Positions 26,989 through 35,507 of a DNA stretch of 64,000 nucleotides are shown in pieces; position 1 is the first letter of the stretch, and each line of letters opens with the position of its first letter. The position numbers and the translations under genes were made by a program. The notes under the pieces were generated by a model that saw only the letters and a program-made list of their open reading frames with translations, had not been told where the DNA came from and made no database searches. Source of the DNA: Sulfurovum sp. NBC37-1 (GTDB lineage: Bacteria > Campylobacterota > Campylobacteria > Campylobacterales > Sulfurovaceae); contig NC_009663.1 in assembly GCF_000010345.1 (NCBI RefSeq), positions 1,240,001 to 1,304,000 on the forward strand. Reading direction: 5' to 3'.

Positions 26989-27142
26989 CGTTTTCCTGAA
27001 GGGTTTTGTATCGTATTGGTTGTAGAGTATCATAATCTTGCTTTTGAGGATTAAAAAACTGTCGAATTGTCAGGTTTATTCTTTCAGACTGTATAGAGAA
27101 TAGACATCCTCTGAAAAAATTTAAAGAATAATTATTATTATT

Positions 27143-27182
27143 TGACAATTTTAATTGTTATTAAGGATTTTTTCTTTATAAT
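27143..27182 (+). promoter_or_regulatory. Cytochrome c peroxidase promoter with near-perfect palindrome
   Basis: A TATAAT at 27177-27182 lies 30 bases before the ATG. Upstream, TGACAATT-TT-AATTGTTA (27143-27160) is an 18 bp palindrome with one G-T wobble, centred about 38 bases before the expected transcription start. That is the position where a class II CRP/FNR-type activator would bind next to sigma-70 polymerase. The half-site is not the classical FNR TTGAT, so the regulator is unknown. Confidence 0.45.
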
Positions 27183-27212
27183 ACGATTATCAAAAATTTT
27201 AGGGGTGTATAG

Positions 27213-28235
27213 ATGAAAATCATTAAATTTATGGGAATGTCGTTGTTGGCATCTTCACTGCTGCTTGGTGCAGCATCGGTTGCAGACAAAGCCAAAAATG
27301 CGGGATTAAAAGCGATCCCTGCGGACAAAGCAGAGCTGATGAAGCTGATCGATCCGAAGAATACCATCACGCCTGAAAGAGTTGAACTGGGCAAGAAACT
27401 CTATTTCGAACCAAGACTCTCAAAGAGCGGTATCATTTCATGTAATACCTGTCACAACATTGGTCTTGGCGGTGTAGACGGTGTACCTGCCGCGACAGGC
27501 CACAACTGGACGGCAAACCCGCATCACCTCAATTCGCCGACAGTCTACAATGCGGTATTCTTCGACAAACAGTTCTGGGACGGACGAAGCCCAGACCTTG
27601 AGGACCAGGCACAGGGTCCTATGCAGGCTGCACCTGAAATGGCTGCAGCACCTTCACTGGTAGAAGCAAGAGTCAATTCCATCCCTGCGTATGTGGATGA
27701 ATTCAAAAAAGCGTACGGAAAGGATGTCAAAGTAGATTTTGTCACTATCACTAAAACCATCGGTATCTTTGAAAGAACACTTGTAACACCTTCAAGATTC
27801 GATGACTACCTCAACGGGAAAGAAGATGCGTTGAGCGATGCCGAAAAAGCAGGTCTTGCTACATTCATCGACAAAGGATGTACTTCCTGCCATACAGGTA
27901 TCGCTCTGGGCGGAAGTATGCAGCCATTCCCTGCAGTTGGAAAGTTCAAATATGCCAACGTAGGTGACTTCAAGGGTGACAAGAACGGTATGGTCAAAGC
28001 ACCGACACTGAGAAACATTACCGAAACAGCACCTTATTTCCATAACGGTACTGTATGGGATCTGAAAGAAGCGGTCAAGATCATGGGTGAAACACAGCTT
28101 GGAATGAAGATCTCCGATGAAGATGCTGCCAAGATCGTGACATTCTTCAAGGCACTCGATGGGAAAAAACCTGAGATCGTTTACCCTCAGTTCCCGGAAA
28201 GTACACTCAAAACACCAAAGCCAGACTTCAAGTAA
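27213..28235 (+). CDS. Di-haem cytochrome c peroxidase
   Basis: This 340 aa periplasmic peroxidase reduces hydrogen peroxide with electrons from cytochrome c. After a signal peptide (about residues 1-20) come two c-type haem sites, CNTCH at 77-81 and CTSCH at 223-227. The conserved SPTVYNAVFFDKQFWDGR also appears. Two-haem spacing and length fit the CcpA/MauG-like family. AGGGG precedes the ATG, and a strong terminator follows the gene, so it is monocistronic. NnrS lies downstream, suggesting an oxidative/nitrosative stress neighbourhood. Confidence 0.92.
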   Translation: MKIIKFMGMSLLASSLLLGAASVADKAKNAGLKAIPADKAELMKLIDPKNTITPERVELGKKLYFEPRLSKSGIISCNTCHNIGLGGVDGVPAATGHNWTANPHHLNSPTVYNAVFFDKQFWDGRSPDLEDQAQGPMQAAPEMAAAPSLVEARVNSIPAYVDEFKKAYGKDVKVDFVTITKTIGIFERTLVTPSRFDDYLNGKEDALSDAEKAGLATFIDKGCTSCHTGIALGGSMQPFPAVGKFKYANVGDFKGDKNGMVKAPTLRNITETAPYFHNGTVWDLKEAVKIMGETQLGMKISDEDAAKIVTFFKALDGKKPEIVYPQFPESTLKTPKPDFK

Positions 28236-28245
28236 TCTCTCCTAT

Positions 28246-28277
28246 TGCCCCTTTTCGGGGCAGGACCTCTTTTTTTT
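28246..28277 (+). terminator. Rho-independent terminator after the peroxidase gene
   Basis: TGCCCC (28246-28251) pairs with GGGGCA (28257-28262) around TTTTC, followed after seven bases by a run of nine T. Confidence 0.75.
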
Positions 28278-28340
28278 CAAACTTTTTTGTTATGATGATG
28301 TTTTAACAATTTCCTCATAATATAAACAAAAGGTATCTTC

Positions 28341-29528
28341 ATGCATATGAAATTCTCGGAAGAGTCTGAAGACAGTTACTTCTTTTCACAGCCCCACCAG
28401 CCATTTTTCATTCTGGCGTTCATCTCCGCCCTTGCAGGGATGCTGATATTCATGCTTGCCTACAAAGGCGTACTGCATATGGCGGTCTCTCCGGTCGGGT
28501 TCCACGTCTACGTATTCACTTACCTGATGTTCACTCCGGCCTTTTTCGGTTTTCTTTTTACGACATTCCCACGCTTCACAGCCACGCCGGTCATCGGGAA
28601 AAGTACCTATATGCGTGTTTTCGGTTTCTATTACATCGGCGCAACGCTCGTGCTGCTTGGCAGTATCGTGACCCCTGTTTTTTCAGGTATCGGCATGGCT
28701 GTAGTGTTCATCGGCCATGTGATGGGGACCAACATACTCAGGAATATCTACAACACAACGACCATGGATGACAAACATGATGTCTACTGGATACTCACAG
28801 CGATGAAGATGGGGGTACTGGCACATTTTCTCTTCATCATTGCTGCATTCTTCTACTCACCGCTTATGGGACTTTCCACAGAGATATCCACCTATCTCTT
28901 CCTCTTTTTTCTGACCTTTTCAGTAGCTCAGCGAATGGTTCCTTTTTTCTCACACAGTATGGCGGGACGAAATGACTACCTGATGAAGACTATTTTCGTA
29001 CTGCTGATCCTGCATGTCCTTCTTGAAGGTATCTATACCAACAGTTCTTTCATCGTAGACCTGCTGATCGGTCTGTTCACAGGTAAAGAAATTCTTAGAT
29101 GGAAACTGCCCTTCCCCAACCCCAATCCTCTGCTCTGGATACTGCATATCGCACTCTTCTGGGTACCTGTTGCCTTCATTCTTTCAGCACTGGTAAATCT
29201 TACAACACTGCTAAGCGGTGTGAACTTTCTGGTACTCGATATTCACATGTTGGTACTCGGCTTTGTCCTTACCATCATGATCGGTTTCGGCACCCGAGTG
29301 ACCATCGGCCATTCAGGGAATATAATGCAGGCAGACAGATGGGTTACCTTCCTTTTCTACTGGACACAGGTTGTCGTAGCCTTACGTATACTTGTTTCCC
29401 TCGCAGCAGCACTGGGATGGAACTTCATGGTCCTCTTCGACGTCTCTGCAACGGCATGGCTTATCATGTTCACTGCCTGGGCTGTGCGTTTCTTCGCCGT
29501 TCTTATCAACGGGAAAAAGCTGAGTTGA
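28341..29528 (+). CDS. nnrS: NnrS-family haem/copper membrane protein
   Basis: This 395 aa polytopic protein (about 12 transmembrane helices) belongs to the NnrS family, implicated in protection against nitric oxide and its iron-nitrosyl products. The family hallmark near the N-terminus is present: FFSQPHQPFFILAF, then HMAVSPVGFHVYVFTYLMF. Histidines in helices (GHVMGTNILRN, FFSHSMAGRND, GTRVTIGHSGN) are candidate haem or copper ligands. AAAAGG lies ten bases upstream of the ATG. Confidence 0.88.
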   Translation: MHMKFSEESEDSYFFSQPHQPFFILAFISALAGMLIFMLAYKGVLHMAVSPVGFHVYVFTYLMFTPAFFGFLFTTFPRFTATPVIGKSTYMRVFGFYYIGATLVLLGSIVTPVFSGIGMAVVFIGHVMGTNILRNIYNTTTMDDKHDVYWILTAMKMGVLAHFLFIIAAFFYSPLMGLSTEISTYLFLFFLTFSVAQRMVPFFSHSMAGRNDYLMKTIFVLLILHVLLEGIYTNSSFIVDLLIGLFTGKEILRWKLPFPNPNPLLWILHIALFWVPVAFILSALVNLTTLLSGVNFLVLDIHMLVLGFVLTIMIGFGTRVTIGHSGNIMQADRWVTFLFYWTQVVVALRILVSLAAALGWNFMVLFDVSATAWLIMFTAWAVRFFAVLINGKKLS

Positions 29529-29544
29529 ATCTTTATGTCTAAAA

Positions 29545-29562
29545 GGTGCGTGGTTACGCACC
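29545..29562 (+). terminator. Hairpin after nnrS
   Basis: GGTGCG (29545-29550) pairs perfectly with CGCACC (29557-29562) around TGGTTA, 17 bases after the nnrS stop. No T-run follows, so termination efficiency is uncertain. Confidence 0.45.
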
Positions 29563-29576
29563 CTGCATTTCTATGC

Positions 29577-29582
29577 TATAAT
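29577..29582 (+). promoter_or_regulatory. Extended -10 box immediately before a start codon
   Basis: TGCTATAAT ends seven bases before the ATG at 29590, so transcription would begin at or within a base of the start codon. No Shine-Dalgarno is present. A leaderless transcript is predicted. Confidence 0.55.
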
Positions 29583-29589
29583 CCCATTT

Positions 29590-30330
29590 ATGAAAAAGTT
29601 TCTATATTCCATACTGCTCTCGACACTGCTCTTCTCCGCCACACCTGAACAGGTAGAACGCTACCTTACGGTCTCCTACTCGGAAGAACAGCTGCTTGAA
29701 CTCGAAAAGCAGTTTTCCATGATGCAGAACAACCTTAATCGCAATGAGAACAACGAAACCAGTACCTATGATATGCAGATGCTCCCCATACGCTTCAGAG
29801 AGTACCTTCAGAAAAATCTGAGCGAGGACGAGATGGATGAGATCATTAAGCAGTACCGTAACGTACTGCTTATGCGCTTCATATCGTCACAGAACGATCC
29901 GGAATTCGATCCCAAGCTGGCGGAATCCTACGTTAAGCGGATACAGCAGGACTCCGATGAATCTGCACGCATTGAACTGGCAGAAAAGATCGGCGAAGCA
30001 CTGTACACAAAAGATTCCATTGGCATTCTCTTTGACAACCTGATGAAACCGCTGATGCAGAACAGTATCGGTGGTGCCAAAATGGATGAAGCGAGCATGA
30101 AAAAAAGCCGGGAGAGATACATAAAAATGATGATGGAGACAGGGAAGATCGAAACGATCTATGCCGTCAAAGATTTCACCATTGAAGAACTCGAGGAACT
30201 GCTTGAGATCGTCAAAACACCTGTCATGGACCATGAATCCAAAGCTGTTTTCGGTGCAACAGCCTATGCACTTAAAGAGTTCTTCCTTTCTATTGCCAGC
30301 CGTTATGACCTTTCCAAACACCAAAGATAA
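29590..30330 (+). CDS. Secreted helical protein of unknown function
   Basis: The 246 aa product has a short signal peptide (about residues 1-17, MKKFLYSILLSTLLFSA) and is otherwise a soluble, strongly helical, charged protein without cysteines. Two internal halves each look like DUF2059-type helical segments (VERYLTVSYSEEQLLELEKQ and IYAVKDFTIEELEELLEIV), but no catalytic motif is visible. The start appears leaderless. The HAD phosphatase gene begins three bases after its stop, so the two are cotranscribed. Confidence 0.6.
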   Translation: MKKFLYSILLSTLLFSATPEQVERYLTVSYSEEQLLELEKQFSMMQNNLNRNENNETSTYDMQMLPIRFREYLQKNLSEDEMDEIIKQYRNVLLMRFISSQNDPEFDPKLAESYVKRIQQDSDESARIELAEKIGEALYTKDSIGILFDNLMKPLMQNSIGGAKMDEASMKKSRERYIKMMMETGKIETIYAVKDFTIEELEELLEIVKTPVMDHESKAVFGATAYALKEFFLSIASRYDLSKHQR

Positions 30331-30333
30331 ACA

Positions 30334-31152
30334 ATGAAACCCATCTATATTACAGACCTTGACCATACCTTTCTGCGTACAGACCTGAGCCTTAGTCCCT
30401 ATAGCATCGAAACATGGAACATGAAAGCAGAACATGCCCTCATGGGCATTGCTACTGCCCGAAGTTTCACCAAAGCGAAGGAGCTGCTGATCCAACTGCA
30501 AATCAATGCCCCCATGATCCTGCTGGACGGTTCCATTATCGTAACTCCGGAACAGGAGATCATAGACATCAAGACCATCGGGAAAACACTGGGAGATGCT
30601 ATTGTGGAAGTGGGCATAGCACATGATATTGACCCCTTCATTATCGGGGTGAAGGACAGTGATATCAATGAATCTTTTTTATACCCAAGAAAGCTCAATG
30701 ATTATCAACGTGATGTGCTCAAAGGCTACAAGGATGATCCGCGTATGCAGTTCAACCCTGACAACAGAACCATGGAACAGAACCTGAAGATCGTCTACTT
30801 CGGGTATGAAGCACAGCTGAGACCGCTTTATGAAGCACTTAAAAATACGTTTGGAAATGAGATAGAAGCGAAACTCTCTCCAGAGAAATACGGCGGAGGC
30901 TGGTTCCTCACCCTACTGCATCCCGAAGGGGACAAGGCCCATGCACTCAAAAAGGTCATGGAGTATCTCGAACGTGACCCTTCCGATGTCACAGTCTTCG
31001 GCGACTCGGTAAATGACATCGGTATGTTCAAACTTGCCGGTACTTCAGTGGCGGTCTCGAACGCGTTGGATGAAGTTAAGAGTGTTGCAGATATCGTCCT
31101 GCCCCACCGCAACGACGAGGATGCCGTGGCGAAATACCTGGCAGGAGTGTAG
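30334..31152 (+). CDS. Cof-type HAD-superfamily phosphatase
   Basis: This 272 aa HAD hydrolase has a C2B-type cap. Motif I is ITDLDHTFLRTDLSLS, with the nucleophilic Asp and Asp+2. Motif II is the Thr in GIATARSF, motif III is Lys935-equivalent in EGDKAHALKKVM, and motif IV is GDSVNDIGMF. Cof-type enzymes dephosphorylate sugar phosphates and cofactors such as pyridoxal phosphate or FMN. Its end is six bases from the convergent lipoprotein gene, and murU lies just beyond. A role on amino-sugar phosphates is possible but unproven. Confidence 0.85.
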   Translation: MKPIYITDLDHTFLRTDLSLSPYSIETWNMKAEHALMGIATARSFTKAKELLIQLQINAPMILLDGSIIVTPEQEIIDIKTIGKTLGDAIVEVGIAHDIDPFIIGVKDSDINESFLYPRKLNDYQRDVLKGYKDDPRMQFNPDNRTMEQNLKIVYFGYEAQLRPLYEALKNTFGNEIEAKLSPEKYGGGWFLTLLHPEGDKAHALKKVMEYLERDPSDVTVFGDSVNDIGMFKLAGTSVAVSNALDEVKSVADIVLPHRNDEDAVAKYLAGV

Positions 31153-31157
31153 TCGGT

Positions 31158-31508
31158 TTACTTGGAAGCTATGGGGCTTGCGCAGCCTATTCTTCCTTCC
31201 TTTGCAAGTTTTTTATAGATAGACTTGTCGCCTTTGCTGATAGCGATACCCATTTCTTCTTTGGCCTTTTCCTCTTCCCATGTCATGTCGCCTTTCCTAC
31301 ACGATTTCAAACCGATCTTCTGATAGAATTCAATCACTTTGTCATCGACATACGGTGAAGGGTGCGCGCCTTTGGGAATGTTGTATGATTTCCCTTTTAC
31401 CGATACCACTGTCGTGTCTGCAGGGTTGAATGCAGGCTGGTTTGTACTGCATGCCGTAACCAGCAGCAAAGTCGCACTTGTCGCTGCCAAAATCAATTTA
31501 TTATGCAT
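31158..31508 (-). CDS. Small lipoprotein of unknown function
   Basis: This 116 aa precursor has a lipobox at LVTACS (Cys at about residue 20) after a typical hydrophobic signal. The mature part contains one tight motif, KGKSYNIPKGAHPSPYVDDKV, and two further cysteines that may form a disulfide. GGAGGAG lies six bases before the ATG at 31508, which fixes the start. No family is recognised. It is convergent with the HAD gene. Confidence 0.65.
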   Translation of the reverse strand: MHNKLILAATSATLLLVTACSTNQPAFNPADTTVVSVKGKSYNIPKGAHPSPYVDDKVIEFYQKIGLKSCRKGDMTWEEEKAKEEMGIAISKGDKSIYKKLAKEGRIGCASPIASK

Positions 31509-31553
31509 TGTTTTCTCCTCCAATTGTAATTGCTTTATCCAAGATTATAGTAT

Positions 31554-32222
31554 TTAGTTACTATTGAAAAGCTGTGCGTTCAGAAGTTCCAGCCTTTCAG
31601 GCGTACCGATGTCAAGCCATTCACCCTCATAAAGCTCGCCGGTAATCCTTCCCTCTTTCATGGCTGCTTTGAGAAGCGGGACGATACTGTGTTTCCCATA
31701 GGGAACACCTTCGAAGAGTTTCGGAGAGTAGTAGCCGATACCCGCGAAGGTATACTCTTTGGCATCGACCACTTTTCCCTCGAGCAGGGCAAAGTCTCCT
31801 TCGGGATTGTGCTCGGGGTTGGGTACCAGCACAAGATGCGCCAGTATGCCCTCACCCAGTTTCATTTTGCAGTTAAAATCATAATCAGTGAAGATATCGC
31901 CATTGACGACAAGAAAAATCTCATCACCAAACAGCGGCAAGGCCTTAACGATCCCTCCACCGCTTTCCAGACATCCCTCTTCCTGTTCATCGGAGTAGCT
32001 GATCTTAACACCCCATTCGGAACCATCACCCAAAGCCTCGATGATCTTGTAACCCAGGTGCGCCACATTGATGACGATCTCCCTGAAGCCATCATGCTCA
32101 AGACGCTCAAGGTGCCAAACGATAAGGGGAATACCTCCTACCTCCAAAAGCGGTTTAGGGGTATGGTCCGTCAAAGGACGCATACGTGTTCCAAGCCCCG
32201 CTGCGAGTATCATTGCTTTCAT
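31554..32222 (-). CDS. murU: N-acetylmuramate alpha-1-phosphate uridylyltransferase
   Basis: This 222 aa nucleotidyltransferase starts with MILAAGLGTRMRPLTDHTPKPLL, the signature of sugar-1-phosphate nucleotidylyltransferases. NGDIFTDYDF is the metal-binding NGD motif. Length and the compact single-domain form match MurU of Pseudomonas, which converts MurNAc-1-P and UTP to UDP-MurNAc. The adjacent amgK (MurNAc 1-kinase) and anmK support this over glucose-1-phosphate transferases. AAAGGATG precedes the ATG at 32222. Confidence 0.83.
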   Translation of the reverse strand: MKAMILAAGLGTRMRPLTDHTPKPLLEVGGIPLIVWHLERLEHDGFREIVINVAHLGYKIIEALGDGSEWGVKISYSDEQEEGCLESGGGIVKALPLFGDEIFLVVNGDIFTDYDFNCKMKLGEGILAHLVLVPNPEHNPEGDFALLEGKVVDAKEYTFAGIGYYSPKLFEGVPYGKHSIVPLLKAAMKEGRITGELYEGEWLDIGTPERLELLNAQLFNSN

Positions 32223-32284
32223 ATATAAACATCCTTTCGGTGCGTGCCGCGCACCTTTTCCATTAATCACGCAAATCGTGCCTT

Positions 32285-32436
32285 GTCATCTCGAACGACA
32301 TTGCACCCCACTTACGCTTTAGCGACAGGGGTATCGGAATTTAGTGCCAGAAAAGCGAAGCGATTCGAGAGAGATGACGATTTTTTGCTTCGTTTTTTCT
32401 AAAAAAATGAAGAGAGTACTCACTTGCAATCTAAGA
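32285..32436. repeat. Palindromic repeat element, copy A
   Basis: This repeat lies between murU and amgK. GTCATCTC (32285-32292) pairs with GAGATGAC (32371-32378). The right part includes AAAGCGAAGCGATTCGAGA, then CGATTTTTTGCTTCG with a T-run, and the tail AAAAAAATGAAGAGAGTA. These last segments are nearly identical to copy B at 33424-33570, whereas the stem bases differ but still pair. No gene is seen in 32223-32459. Confidence 0.7.
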
Positions 32437-32459
32437 TGCAAATCATCTTCTCCATCAAA

Positions 32460-33407
32460 TCATACTATTGCTTCTAACATTTTAGCAAAACTTAGAGTCT
32501 CCGGATACCTGGAAGCCGTTTCCAGCACATACTTCAAAGTCAGCGGTATATCCTTCAGATACCCATCTTTCCCGTCTCTCAGAGAAAGCCGCGAGAAGAT
32601 CCCCAGTACCTTGATATGCCGCTGCAGGCCCATAAAGTAGAAGCACTTCAAAAATGCTGCATCATCTACTTTTAATCCTGCCTGGTCTCTATAATACAGA
32701 GCCAACTCTTCCACCGCCTCCTTAGGCCATTCGATATAACAGTCTTTTAGAAGGGAGACCAGATCATAGGTGACCGCCCCTGCTCTTGCATCCTGAAAAT
32801 CAATCACACCCACTTCGTTGCCGGGTATCAGCATAATATTCCTTGAATGGTAATCACGGTGCACGAAAACACCCTGCGGCTGTTCCAGTACCGTGTCAAC
32901 TATAATATCCAGCGTCTCTCTGATGATTTTCTGCTGATCTTCAGAAATTAATATTTGTAAATATTTATTGAGGTACCACTCCTCCATCAGATCCATTTCA
33001 AATAGAAGGAACGTTCTATCGTACAGAGGCAACCCCTCTGTGTCTGCCCTCTGCATTTTGACGATCTCATCGATGGCTTTCATATAAAGTTCACGATAAT
33101 TGTCCTCATTCAGCACATCGAGATAATGTGTACTGCCGAAGTCTTCAAGTATCAGGTATCCTGATTTAATATTTTTTACTATGATAGAAGGTACATGTAC
33201 ATCAACTGCACTAAGTCTTTCATTCATCTCTACGAAAGGAGGCAGGCTTTCAGGCATCAAAGAACTGTCCATAAGGATAAACGTCTCAGCATGACGTTGT
33301 CTTTTAAGCCTGTAGTAGGACCTGAAACTTGCATCGGCTGAAGCCACTTCGATCTCCCAGTCCCCCCAGCCGATACTCTCGAGCCATACTTTTATATTTT
33401 CATTCAT
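32460..33407 (-). CDS. amgK: N-acetylmuramate/N-acetylglucosamine kinase (AmgK-like)
   Basis: This 315 aa aminoglycoside-phosphotransferase-fold kinase has its catalytic loop in HRDYHSRNIML and its metal-binding Asp in GVIDFQDARAG. These match AmgK, the anomeric kinase that makes MurNAc-1-P in the cell-wall recycling bypass of MurA. Neighbouring murU and anmK give strong contextual support. The N-terminus has WLESIGWGDWEIEVASADASFRSY in family style, split here only by reading. Copies of the same palindromic repeat flank the gene on both sides. Confidence 0.82.
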   Translation of the reverse strand: MNENIKVWLESIGWGDWEIEVASADASFRSYYRLKRQRHAETFILMDSSLMPESLPPFVEMNERLSAVDVHVPSIIVKNIKSGYLILEDFGSTHYLDVLNEDNYRELYMKAIDEIVKMQRADTEGLPLYDRTFLLFEMDLMEEWYLNKYLQILISEDQQKIIRETLDIIVDTVLEQPQGVFVHRDYHSRNIMLIPGNEVGVIDFQDARAGAVTYDLVSLLKDCYIEWPKEAVEELALYYRDQAGLKVDDAAFLKCFYFMGLQRHIKVLGIFSRLSLRDGKDGYLKDIPLTLKYVLETASRYPETLSFAKMLEAIV

Positions 33408-33423
33408 TAAATTGCTCTTCCCT

Positions 33424-33570
33424 GTCGTGGTGAACGCCCTTGAAAGCGAAGCGATTCGAGAACCACGACGATTTTTTGCTTCGTTTTTTCTCTTGTGAAG
33501 TGAAACGGTGACGCAGTCATCACTCTCTTTGAGAAAAAAATGAAGAGAGTACTCACTTGAAATCTATGAT
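33424..33570. repeat. Palindromic repeat element, copy B
   Basis: This repeat lies between amgK and anmK. GTCGTGGT (33424-33431) pairs with ACCACGAC (33462-33469). Flanking and loop blocks are identical to copy A (AAAGCGAAGCGATTCGAGA; CGATTTTTTGCTTCG; AAAAAAATGAAGAGAGTA). A 42-base insertion containing TGAC-GCA-GTCA separates the T-run from the tail. The stem has changed on both arms relative to copy A. Confidence 0.7.
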
Positions 33571-33608
33571 GATAGTGAATATTTTTACACAATAAAAGTA
33601 AATATTGA

Positions 33609-34688
33609 CTATACATAGACACCTCCAAGAATGGCATTCTGCCTTGCTCCCGTCACATCTTTGAGATCCACGTGTTCATTGTGCAGACGTTTGTACGCCA
33701 GCCAGGCGAAGGTCATCGCTTCTATATTGTCGGCATCGTTGGCTATACCTATCTGAATGTTGGGCATCAGTGTACCAAGCCGTTCTACAAGAAAAGCGTT
33801 CTTTGCTCCTCCCCCGCAGAGCAGCAGGATATCCTGATTGAATTTCAGAACTTCATTGGAGATGCTGACGGCAGTCAGTTCCAACAATGTACGCTGTACA
33901 TCGTGAGCGTTGAGCGTTGAGTGCTGAGCGTTAAGATGTTTTTGAAGCCATGCTTCGTTGAATTTCTCCCTTCCTGTACTCTTGGGGTGAGGCTGAGAAA
34001 AATAGGGATCTTCCAGCATTGCTTCTAAAAGTGGGTAGATCACCTCTCCGCTTCGTGCCCATTCACCGTTTCTGTCATAAGTAACATCTTTATGCTCTGC
34101 GACCCACATATCCATAAGCACGTTTCCCGGGCCTGTATCGTAGCCCAAGAGCGTTTTCCCCAGAACGGTGATGTTTGCCATACCCCCGATGTTCAAAATG
34201 CTCACCGAGGCATCTGTGCCCCCAAAAAGAAAGGCATGGAAGGCCGGAGCGAAAGGTGCCCCCTGCCCTCCAAGCGCCATATCCTTTTGCCTGAAATCCG
34301 CTACGACTTTGATGCCGGTCCTCACCGCGATAGCAGAGGGGTCCCCCAGCTGCATGGAGAAGGGATACTTCCCTACAGGTTCATGCCAGAGCGTCTGTCC
34401 GTGCGAACCGATGGCTTTGATACTTTTGGGATCTATCTTCTCTATCTCCAGCAGGGCATTGACCGCATCGGAGAAAAGTATTCCCAGTCTAACATCCACA
34501 CTGCCCACCTGAGCCAAAGTGCATTTGCCGTTGATCATGGAGAGTATCTCCTTTTTCAGATCATCGGGGAACGGATATTCGACAGATGCTTTGAGCAGGC
34601 AGGACTTCTTGTCTATTTCACACAGTACCACATCCACGCCATCCAGTGATGTACCCGACATAATACCGATATAACGTTCTTTATTCAT
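33609..34688 (-). CDS. anmK: Anhydro-N-acetylmuramic acid kinase
   Basis: AnmK hydrolyses the 1,6-anhydro ring and phosphorylates anhMurNAc to MurNAc-6-P during peptidoglycan recycling. The N-terminal IGIMSGTSLDGVDVVL, GSHGQTLWHEP and the central LNIGGMANITVLG and GYDTGPGNVLMD are diagnostic of the family. Length is 359 aa from the ATG at 34688, which has AGGAAAGTC upstream. A longer frame to 34727 lacks family residues. It is the first gene of the minus-strand anmK-amgK-murU set. Confidence 0.93.
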   Translation of the reverse strand: MNKERYIGIMSGTSLDGVDVVLCEIDKKSCLLKASVEYPFPDDLKKEILSMINGKCTLAQVGSVDVRLGILFSDAVNALLEIEKIDPKSIKAIGSHGQTLWHEPVGKYPFSMQLGDPSAIAVRTGIKVVADFRQKDMALGGQGAPFAPAFHAFLFGGTDASVSILNIGGMANITVLGKTLLGYDTGPGNVLMDMWVAEHKDVTYDRNGEWARSGEVIYPLLEAMLEDPYFSQPHPKSTGREKFNEAWLQKHLNAQHSTLNAHDVQRTLLELTAVSISNEVLKFNQDILLLCGGGAKNAFLVERLGTLMPNIQIGIANDADNIEAMTFAWLAYKRLHNEHVDLKDVTGARQNAILGGVYV

Positions 34689-34822
34689 GACTTTCCTGTA
34701 TACGGATTTGAAACTGTATTTTATCATACTTTAGGAACTTCTCCACGATTGCTCCACTATGGCATCACAAAGCCTCCACAAACTTATTTTATCATGCCCT
34801 ATTACAATCAAAGGAGTCATCA

Positions 34823-35410
34823 ATGACACGTAAAATTTTAAAAATGCTAACTCTGATGGGTTTGGCTTTAATTTCCACTATACTGCTTGAAGCAAAGCCT
34901 CAGCCCATGAGTGAAGTCAAAATACAACAACTCGACAGACAACTGACACAGCAGAAAGCAAAACACCGTAAATTCCAAACAAAAGAAGAGTTCAAACGGC
35001 ACAGAAGATATTTAAACAATGTACATCATCCAAAACAATACCATCACAGTAACAGTCCTTCCCGTTATAATCATCCTACAGGGGCAAGGTATAAACAGAA
35101 ACAGCGCTATACTGAACGTTATTCCGAAGTTTTCTATGGTATCCCCAGAGACAACAATACACAATACGAACACGGACATAGACACTTTAAACGGGGATGG
35201 GTTCTCGCATACCGCTATGACAGAGCCGCCTTTTACGACCAAAACGGCTTTTACTATGGTTATTTTAACCGCTACGGATACTATTTTGAAGGTGTTTTTT
35301 ACCGATACGACCGTTTTTACGGCTACCATGACCGTCTAAAAGGAAAAGGCCTCTTTGACCGCTACTTCTACCGTCCAGCAGACTGGAGGTACTACGGATT
35401 TTGCAGATAG
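34823..35410 (+). CDS. Secreted Tyr/His/Arg-rich protein of unknown function
   Basis: This 195 aa protein has a signal peptide (about residues 1-24, ending ILLEAK), then a basic, Gln-rich helical stretch. The C-terminal half is extraordinarily rich in Tyr and Phe (FYYGYFNRYGYYFEG, FYRYDRFYGYHDR). AAAGGAG precedes the ATG. No enzymatic motif is visible. The alternating aromatic and basic residues suggest a surface, nucleic-acid- or glycan-binding or matrix-like protein. It stands alone on the plus strand between anmK and the symporter gene. Confidence 0.6.
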   Translation: MTRKILKMLTLMGLALISTILLEAKPQPMSEVKIQQLDRQLTQQKAKHRKFQTKEEFKRHRRYLNNVHHPKQYHHSNSPSRYNHPTGARYKQKQRYTERYSEVFYGIPRDNNTQYEHGHRHFKRGWVLAYRYDRAAFYDQNGFYYGYFNRYGYYFEGVFYRYDRFYGYHDRLKGKGLFDRYFYRPADWRYYGFCR

Positions 35411-35507
35411 TCCCACCTAAAAATCGGAACCAATAATGGCTTTAGTCCCGGCTGCTTTACAACAATTCACAGAATACATTGTGACAAAGTAGTCGTCAAA
35501 ATCCAAT

